From NCBI GenBank assembly GCA_028641055.1, contig CM054062.1:239168528-239232527 (forward strand): a stretch of 64,000 nucleotides of DNA, written 5' to 3'. The DNA is from Alopecurus myosuroides. Taxonomy: Eukaryota > Streptophyta > Magnoliopsida > Poales > Poaceae. Under the pieces are notes generated by a model. The model was not told the DNA's origin. It made no database searches and saw nothing but the letters and a program-made list of their open reading frames with translations. Both the position numbers and the translations under genes were made by a program. Within the stretch, counting starts at the first letter, position 1. Each line of letters opens with the position of its first letter. Below, one piece after another: positions 57,367-64,000 of the stretch.

Positions 57367-57580
57367 CAATATTGCTTCCATGGTGAGTGGATTTTCTTAG
57401 ATTTAGAATAAACGGGATATATGGAAGCACATAGCTAGAAACTTCATTCATATGGCTAGGAAGCATAGTGAACAATATTTCTTCCATGGTGAGTGGATTT
57501 CTTAGATTTAGAATAGACGGGATATATGGAAGCACGTGGCTAGAAACTTCATTCATATGGCTAAGAAGCATAGTGAACTA
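57367..57580. repeat. 106 bp tandem duplication
   Basis: CAATATTGCTTCCATGGTGA (57367) and CAATATTTCTTCCATGGTGA (57473) start two nearly identical copies. Confidence 0.9.
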
Positions 57581-57859
57581 TTGTTGAAAGCATAACTAGT
57601 GAGTTAACAAAACTTCGTTCGGATATTTAGGAAGCATACGTCTATTGTGAAATTTGCAACATTTGTTTTCCCTATGAGTATAGAAGTTTCATTCCTAAAC
57701 TTGAGAAGATTTTAGTGCTTCATTCATCCAGTTAACATATTTTGAACAACATACAGATTCGCTTCCTTCAAGTCGCTAGAATTCACAACTTTGTACGATC
57801 ATATCACATATTTCCTACATGTTACAAATCCGCTTCATTCTATATGTTTCCTAGATGCA

Positions 57860-58042
57860 TCATATGTTAACCAAGTTTTCTTGCTGTGTCGCGTAGATGT
57901 GGTCGCGGGATAATGCCCTGAAGGTGTGTTCCGGTTGTTGGATATCCCCTTGCCTCACTTGTGTCACGGGAAGCACCAAACATGTGCGGCCTTTGAAACG
58001 ATCAACAAAGTGTGCCGGAACGTTGTCCCTTTGAGCGACATT
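57860..58042 (-). pseudogene. Captured exon, possibly B3 domain
   Basis: After a good acceptor (TTTATCCCAG) the frame reads NVAQRDNVPAHFVDRFKGRT, then LVLPVTQ. The pattern VPAHFVDRFKGR...LVLP resembles the start of a plant B3 DNA-binding domain, but the core that should follow is absent. It ends at a stop at 57860. It is a fragment in the MULE; identity is uncertain. Confidence 0.3.
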
Positions 58043-58329
58043 CTGGGATAAATATGGAAGGAATAAGAAAGCATGTGTGACAAACAACCGAAGCATCTAT
58101 TCAAAATTGAGAAAGCATATGTCATATACATGGTAATCTTGGTGTAGACAACTTGTAATTACCGTAGACATGTCCACCAGCGCCTTGCCGAAGACGTCGT
58201 CGGGCAAGGCAGCATTCCATCTGGTCCACTGACCCAGGTACTACATGTGCCCTAACATGCCAGCGCTGAGGGAGCCAAGCACTGCGCACATCTGCCAAGG
58301 ATGGCGACGAACGTCGCGTCGTTCGGCAT

Positions 58330-58990
58330 TCACCGTTGCACAGAGATCATCATGTTCCAAGGTACTACCACATACTTAGCCAGCGCCATGGTTCGGAAGC
58401 ATTGGAGTGCAGTCGTCATGTCACCATACTTGGCGTACATGTTGACCATCACGTTGCAGGCGATGACGCGGTGCGAGGTCCAGCCACAATCCCACAACAC
58501 CGGCGACGATCGCGCCACATCCTCGGCCATGGCCAAGAACAACATCGCGGCCCCGTGGAACAGGCCAAGCCGTGGATGCCCGTTCCACATGGATGTCCAG
58601 AAAGACCTTGTCCGGCACTCGACCACCACCGGCGTAGATAGGAGCGTGTGGCACCGGCCGCACGTGGAGTAGAGTGCGATGAGGGTGTCGCGGACACCAG
58701 GTGGCCTTGGTTGAGGCCAGGCTTCATGGGATGGGAGTGCAGCGCTGACCGACCTCTCAGACGCCGAGACAGCACGGTGGCGAGGCGCTTCGCAAATGCC
58801 CTAAGCTCACCGGCACAACATAGCGATGATGTGTGCGGAGGTATGGTGCCAGGTTGGAGGCGCGGCCATGGGCGCGTTGCGGACTAGCAGTGGGCTTCTT
58901 GTTGCAGGTTTGCCGATCAGGTGGATAAGGTGCATGCTTCCATTCCATGGCGTCGTGTCTGTTGCCTCCCATTGGAGAGGTGATCGTAAG
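58330..58990 (-). pseudogene. PPR gene fragment
   Basis: The frame at 58330-58629 reads VIACNVMVNMYAKYGDMTTA, then LQCFRTM and PWNMMIS. This is one clear pentatricopeptide repeat of the type found in organelle RNA-editing proteins (usual form: MYAKCGD...WNAMI). More PPR-like sequence (TLIALYSTCGRC) lies upstream at about 58660-58700 in another frame. It stops at an in-frame codon after ISVQR, and no E/DYW end is seen. It is a broken piece of a larger gene. Confidence 0.6.
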
Positions 58991-59174
58991 GAGAGATTTG
59001 GGATCTATATGACCTAGCGTCATTTGTGGGATTTAATGGGATTTGTCCCGTGGTTAATGAGGAAAAAAGGGAGAAAATTGTGACCATTTGATGGATATGA
59101 TCTTAACGGCATCGAAGGAGTCTGAGACTTTCTTTCCCATCGGCATCAGATAGGTAGTATTTACCTAAAAAAAA

Positions 59175-59728
59175 ACATAGACCCTCGCCGGTAGCTAGAA
59201 TTAGCAGTTGGATTTATACCTCGCTGACCCGGCCCAGCAATAAACACGGCATGCCTCGTGCTGGCAGTTTCCCGTCGAAATCTCATTGCTCCTCGGCCGC
59301 CGCAATTCTGCCATATGCTCCTCAACCCAGATCAACCAAAAGGCGCCATCTGATCGTGCTCACGGCTCCCTCACCTTCTTCAAGCGCAGAAGACTGATTC
59401 ACCCTGCTGATAGACTGCAGCTTCAGGCAGGAGCTCCCTTCATATATTATTCACCCCAGTGCCTATGTCCTATTTAGTTTTGACGGCACACTGCTTGCCC
59501 GGGATTTAGGAAGGAATTCGCGTCCTAGATAATCAGGAATCTTAGGCATATCGGATTTTGCTGCAGGTGTGAATTTTTTTCGTCTCAACATCTTGTAGTC
59601 CTTTTGATGTTTCTTTTCACAGTAATCCAGAATCCAGATTTGTTAGTCCCAACAACGGGTAACATCTTTCTTTTCTTTATTGTGAGCCAGGCTAGACCGA
59701 GAGGATCTGATTGTCCTCTTTCGAGACG
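59175..59728 (+). other. Upstream region of the DUF1618-like ORF
   Basis: I see no firm gene. It may hold the 5' UTR of the next ORF. TTTGCTGCAG at 59560 resembles an acceptor. Confidence 0.4.
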
Positions 59729-60517
59729 ATGTATCGACGTTTTCTGTATTTTGTATCGCAACGCGTCGGCACTCGCATATATTCGCTGCACCGCATGAAC
59801 ATCGATAACCACCTGTTCTATCGATGTACAGCAGAAGCACAAGCAAAGTACAAGGGAAGACGAGGGCTGCTGCACAAGATAAAGAGCTCGTTGTTGCTTC
59901 CTAGGCCGGAAATCAGATTTCGCGGCGCGCAAACTGCCAAAAACAGCGGCTTTGGCTACTGGTTCTCTTTGCTGGGAGGAGGAGATAGCAGAATCCTCTT
60001 CGCCGACGATGACCGCCAGACAGCACTCTACAATGCTGACCTGCAGGGCATCGCGCCCATGCCCAGTACCAACTCTGGCAAGGGGAAGAACCCCATCTGC
60101 CTCCCCATGGCTCAAGACGACCGCACGGGATCTCCGTCCCTCTACGTCATGTCTCTGTCGTCCAGCGATAGCAGTACCTGGTCTGAGTTTGAGGTCCTCG
60201 CCCGCACCCGGAGTGATCTCTGCACCTCTACCAAGGACTGGTGCTGGCACACCCTACCACGGCCTCCGTTTCACTGTGATCCTGCCTTGGAAGAAAACTT
60301 CGGAATGTGGCCACATTCGGTGGTTAACAGCCGCACCATATGCGTGTCATCCTCCTTGATTAATGCTCCATCGCGCGACCCCTTCCGCTTGAACCCACGT
60401 ACGGTTTTTCTTTTCCGGTACCTACTCCTCAATCCTCATCCTGTGTGCGCGCGAGCCTGGAAAAAGAAAAGGAGGCGAATCGATCCATCCATGCATGGCT
60501 CAAGTGTCGATCGATAG
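59729..60517 (+). CDS. DUF1618-like grass protein, C-terminally truncated
   Basis: A 262-residue frame from ATG 59729 (MYRRFLYFVSQRVGTRIYSL). The order of motifs fits the grass DUF1618/beta-propeller-like family: LHRMNIDNHLFY; then SRILFADDDRQTALYNADLQ; then the PICLPM and SLYVMSLSS strands; then the WCWHTLPRPPF motif. Family members are usually 350-450 residues. Here recognisable similarity ends near TICVSS and the rest is Arg/Lys-rich, suggesting the gene is cut off or an intron is read through. Function in the family is unknown. It is the best host-like gene in the window. Confidence 0.5.
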   Translation: MYRRFLYFVSQRVGTRIYSLHRMNIDNHLFYRCTAEAQAKYKGRRGLLHKIKSSLLLPRPEIRFRGAQTAKNSGFGYWFSLLGGGDSRILFADDDRQTALYNADLQGIAPMPSTNSGKGKNPICLPMAQDDRTGSPSLYVMSLSSSDSSTWSEFEVLARTRSDLCTSTKDWCWHTLPRPPFHCDPALEENFGMWPHSVVNSRTICVSSSLINAPSRDPFRLNPRTVFLFRYLLLNPHPVCARAWKKKRRRIDPSMHGSSVDR

Positions 60518-61634
60518 ATAAAGTTTTGGCTCCGTTTGGACGCGCACGTACGTGTGGATAGACTCATCCTGCTGTTTGCGTGTACGAGCGTCAACCTATA
60601 AAAAAGGATGGATTCATGGCTCGCGGGAGGGGGAAAAAAAAAGGAGTCCATACAACGCACACGTACGTACACGTACGCACACGTACTACGTGCTCATATA
60701 AGTGTGCTAGCTGTACCCGTGCACGGTCACAACTCGTGTCCGCGCTCACCCCTCCTAAAAAGAACACCAAGCTAACCACGGAAGGGGAAAAAAAATAGAG
60801 AGAGTCCCGTACGAGCTAGCTCCCTCGCTCGTGATTTATCGTGTTTTTTTTTTTTTTTTTACTGTACTCAACTCGCGCGAGCAGGTGCTGCTAGCTCCCT
60901 TTGGGTCAACACATGGATCCCAAAACCCAACCCAACGGAGCAGCTGCTCTCTCTGCTTTTTTTTAGGATCCATTCCCGGCCCCAACCAAGAAAACATGCA
61001 TAGAGTCAAGTCAAGTAATTCATGGATTACCCGCAGGATCCTGGAGAGATGAGATATATACGAGGAAGAACAAGAGCTCGACGACGGCCAACTCGCAATT
61101 CTTTGGCTCCCGCATCACTTCGCTCGACAAAATATAGTTACAACAAACAAACAGACTTGGATACATATGAACCAGCTATTATATATATGCCCAGGTCGTG
61201 CTACTAGTTCAGGACCCAAAGTTTTGTTTTGGGGTACAAAATTAGATTTTATCACGCTACCTCTGCTCTCGACTACGCTACTACACACACCCGCTACTAG
61301 TTCAGGACCCAAAGCTATTATATGCCCAGCATCGCCGACACTCCCTGCACTTGTCGGCCGCCGACAGATTTCTCCACCAAATCTCCTGCAATAGACGCAC
61401 GAGCAAACTCTGTAAGAACACCACCATACACTCCATACTTGATCGTTTCCCCGTAACTAAAATAGCAATGCATCATCACAACCGGACGACACAGTATTAC
61501 TACTACTAATGACACTCGAGAATTAACAAGCAGAGGCTATATAGTAAACAAAACAGTTGCTACAAAGAATGAACGACTTGATGATCAGGCAAGAAATGTG
61601 ACTACACAAGTTACGTAAATCAACTTCTGCAATA
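60518..61634. other. No gene seen
   Basis: Contains ACGTAC-rich simple sequence (60540-60700), a T18 run near 60845 and a repeated block GCTACTAGTTCAGGACCCAAAG (about 61199 and 61292). Confidence 0.5.
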
Positions 61635-61768
61635 TTAGGGAGGCCGAGGAATCTTCACGGGGCATTGATTCCAACCATGATACTGAATATCATCAAAAGA
61701 GGGACCAACCAGCATATCGTCATCAGGGCAGATACCGGTAAAATAAAAGGCAGGATAATCATGCCACT
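61635..61768 (-). CDS. Orphan C-terminal exon
   Basis: After an acceptor (TCTGTTTTAG) the exon reads WHDYPAFYFTGICPDDDMLV, then FDDIQYHGWNQCPVKIPRPP and stop. The composition (Trp, Tyr, Pro, Cys) and clean borders suggest a real coding exon, but I do not recognise the family and see no exon next to it. The upstream sequence to 63715 looks like intron. Confidence 0.4.
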
Positions 61769-63715
61769 CTAAAACAGAGTAAACTAAGGATAGACAACGC
61801 GCTGATAATCAGATCAACTACACTGCCAACAACACATTCCATTACGCACCAAAGATTCCTACAAGTTCAACAGATCAAAGGGCATCCATTGATGGCCCGA
61901 AGCAGCAAGCCACGGTAACACATGGCAAGAGGAGGGCTGGTGATCAAAGGGGAACCTCATGAATCACGTGACAGAATTGTAGCCGGAGCCAAAATAGCAC
62001 CATCACTGCATGCGAGGCCGCGGCCAGCACCGCCATCACTACAACATGCAATGGCACTCCTTCCTACACAAGTAGATCACACAATTGAGGAACAGATAGG
62101 GTCCTAGCTGATCTCTACAATGGATAAAAAAACATGGGTTTCACAAACAGCCTCACCTTTCTCTAATGGGAACACACTGACAGTTACAGAGTTCTTCCAC
62201 AAACTAAGAGCAAATATTTGTAGAAAGAGACAAACTTCACAGCAAGTTAAGGACTAGCACAATGGTGAAGAGGAACGGATGAATCAAATTACAAATAGCA
62301 ATGCATACAAGTCATCTTACAAACCAGTAGGGTATATAGCAGATATTCTCTTGAAAATCGTAGCTCAAATACATGCCATCTTAAAAATGGTAGCTCGACA
62401 ACAACACATGGCAAGTAGGCAAATAAAAACTCAGTGCTAGTAAGTACTTGCAATATTCAACCAGATTTCAACCAACATGTTTTTACAAAGACAATGAACC
62501 TGCACTTCAGGACATATAACACACCAATAAACATGACCAGCTGCAAATCTCTATAAAGACAGAAGCGATAGGAAAATTAAGACCAGGATACCAGCTAGCA
62601 ATTAAATCGAACCATTCCTAATAATCCTAAACAACCAAAAGCCTAGCCGTTCTAACATCACAGCAGATCATCATGTCATCGGCTCAATGGAAGGAGCACA
62701 GTACAGCCAAATCTATCTGAGAGCTTACAGCACAGCAAAATGTTGCTCGACACACAAACAATATTTACTAGGCTAGGCCAGGATCAATACAGGCTCCACG
62801 AAATGTACAGTAAGTAGTGATCATCAGGTGTTCATAGCTTCTTATGCTCACATGTACTGACTGGCCGTATAAGTTTGTGAGCAAGTAGTAGCTTAGATCA
62901 TATTAAGTAAACAGTAAGAGACTTTACAACAAAACGCTGAATGTTTGATTTACACAGCAACCACTTATCAAACTTTTAGTGGGATGACTAACATAATATA
63001 GGAAGGAACCTTATAGGGCTCTTGATTTCTGGTAGTTTACCTATCACTACATAGTGTTGCCGGTACAAAACGATGAACAGCCAACTAATGCTGTATACAA
63101 GAATGTATCCGTAGTTCAGATGAATCAATAGTGAGTTAGATTACAATTAAAAAATGATGTAGATAGCAGTGGTAGAAAAAAAATCGATATATCTTCACAC
63201 AGGGTAGCATAATAATAAAAAAAATACCATATATTTGTAGTGTGGATATAATAAATCATGATTGTATCTCGAAATTTTATAGACTCAGCAAATTATCAAA
63301 TATATCACACAAACTCCAACCTCACATGGACAAAAACTACTGCCACAAGTACAGTACATACATCTAGGAAGTCCGCTTGGATCATAACAAAGTTTTCCGA
63401 AAGAGAAGCACATGTCAGCCGACACAAAGATGGAACCGCAACTTAACAGACACCCTAACCTATTAATAGACACCCTAACAAATCAGTGGACACAAAGATG
63501 GAATCACAAAATCTTAACAGAAGTGATGCCCCAATTGAGTGTTCTTTAAACAATCAAAACGAACACACATATCAATCATTTCCCAATTGAGTTTGAGACA
63601 TTCACGGTCAGAACAATTACATCTCATGTACAGCTACATTTGTACGAATTGGCAGTTGTAAATACGCATCTAAACCGAGGAAGAAAATCTATGGGGATTA
63701 GGGCAAGATGTAGAC
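61769..63715 (-). other. Intron-like AT-rich interval
   Basis: I see no ORF, repeat termini or RNA gene. It has the look of single-copy intron sequence on the minus strand. Confidence 0.4.
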
Positions 63716-63812
63716 CTAGCTTCATGTCCATCCTGCTGTAGCGGTAGAAGAGGCTATCGTGCTCCGAGTGGCGGGTGCCCTAGTCCAGGTTCCCCAAGAA
63801 CATGGGCCTCAT
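63716..63812 (-). pseudogene. First exon of an RS-type SR splicing factor, mutated
   Basis: From ATG 63812 the minus strand reads MRPMFLGNLD, an in-frame TAG (63780-63782), then GTRHSEHDSLFYRYSRMDMK. This is the first part of the RNA-recognition motif of plant RS31/RS40-type SR proteins (MRPVFxGNLDYD...LERLFxRYG...DMKSG). The exon ends at G|GT, the same phase as in that family. About three residues before DMK are missing. The second exon is not found, so this is a decayed copy. Confidence 0.6.
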
Positions 63813-63999
63813 CCGAGTCCCTGTTCAACGGAGGAGAGCGAAGAGGAGAGGGGGGGAGACGGGGAGGGTCAAAGCTGGAACCTTTTGGCGGAAACCTAGC
63901 CAGGAAGACGAGGAGTACCTCCGTCGGGGTATCCATGCGGGGAGCGGCCTTGCCCGCGGCGAGCACGCCGGAGGAGACGGCCAGGACGGAGTCCAAGCA
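63813..63999 (-). other. 5' flank of the SR-like exon
   Basis: The minus strand has a donor-like GACGGAG|GTACTCC (63919) and an acceptor-like TTGAACAG just before the ATG, so a 5' UTR intron is possible. An open frame from 63996 (MDSVLAVSSGVLAAGKAAPR) runs through it, but I do not trust it as a gene. Confidence 0.35.
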
Positions 64000-64000
64000 C

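Larger units (their letters stand above)
56785..59165 (-). mobile_element. Pack-MULE-like element with gene fragments
   Basis: The terminal regions (GGCCGCTACTAGGAATCGGA and, inverted, GGTAAATACTACCTATCTGA, both followed by a GCCGAT block) match at about 19 of 29 positions. A 9 bp duplication TAAAAAAAA flanks them (56776-56784 and 59166-59174), the size made by Mutator-like elements. The A-rich duplication could arise by chance, so the call is moderate. No MuDR transposase is present; PPR and other gene pieces are inside. Confidence 0.55.

Noticed and set aside
63754..63996. 80-residue minus-strand ORF MDSVLAVSSG...
   Set aside because: It runs through splice-like signals and the SR-like start region, and I see no family match.
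1..64000. tRNA genes, riboswitches, operons or ribosome binding sites
   Set aside because: None was seen. The window is nuclear plant DNA, and only primer sites complementary to tRNA ends were found.

Overview
The window is repeat-rich plant DNA from a large-genome grass, most likely a Triticeae species (wheat, barley, rye or Aegilops). The evidence is the mix of families: a Tekay-type chromovirus with a TGTCACACCC LTR, Athila/Sabrina-like gypsy elements with TGATACGT LTRs and tRNA-Asp-type primer sites, a BARE/Angela/Maximus-type copia solo LTR, CACTA elements with CACTGGTAGAAAA termini, and a Helitron with TCTCTACTACTATAAAA and CTAG ends. I see no intact ordinary host gene. Almost everything is nested transposable elements and gene pieces they carry.

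Layout. 1-10373: internal region and long 3' LTR of a + strand chromovirus whose gag-pol is broken in the integrase. 10378-13548: LTR and 3' UTR of a minus-strand Athila-like element. 13549-21879: a + strand gypsy composite that keeps gag and part of protease but has lost the rest of pol; its left LTR and its right LTR belong to different families. 22516-32850: a minus-strand element of the same family as that right LTR, with both LTRs, primer site, decayed gag-pol and a coiled-coil ORF after pol. The facing 3' ends make a roughly 2.6 kb inverted repeat with a 636 bp centre. 33146-33632: a further short LTR. 33910-35859: a small inverted-repeat element split by a copia solo LTR with a perfect 5 bp target duplication.

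35902-56754 is the most interesting part: a minus-strand Helitron (about 5.9 kb without insertions) carrying a Ulp1-type cysteine protease gene. It is interrupted by two CACTA elements, each with an exact 3 bp target duplication. The smaller one (38569-41118, duplication GTT) lies inside an intron of the Ulp1 gene. It carries an uninterrupted two-exon gene for a WRN-like 3'-5' exonuclease with all catalytic acids, plus a segment resembling 5S rRNA. The larger one (43370-55782, duplication CAC) carries an uninterrupted TNP2-type transposase, a decayed second gene whose Ulp1 protease end is still open, a single-exon AP2/ERF-like gene with its own TATA box, and an unknown acidic ORF between internal copies of the terminal hairpin repeats.

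56785-59165 is a Mutator-like element (9 bp target duplication) carrying pieces of a PPR gene and another exon. The last 4.8 kb is lower in repeats and holds a truncated DUF1618-like ORF, one orphan C-terminal exon, and a pseudogenised first exon of an RS-type SR splicing factor.

The genes do not form a pathway. They are transposition machinery plus captured host sequences. All family names rest on motifs read by eye; no database search was run.
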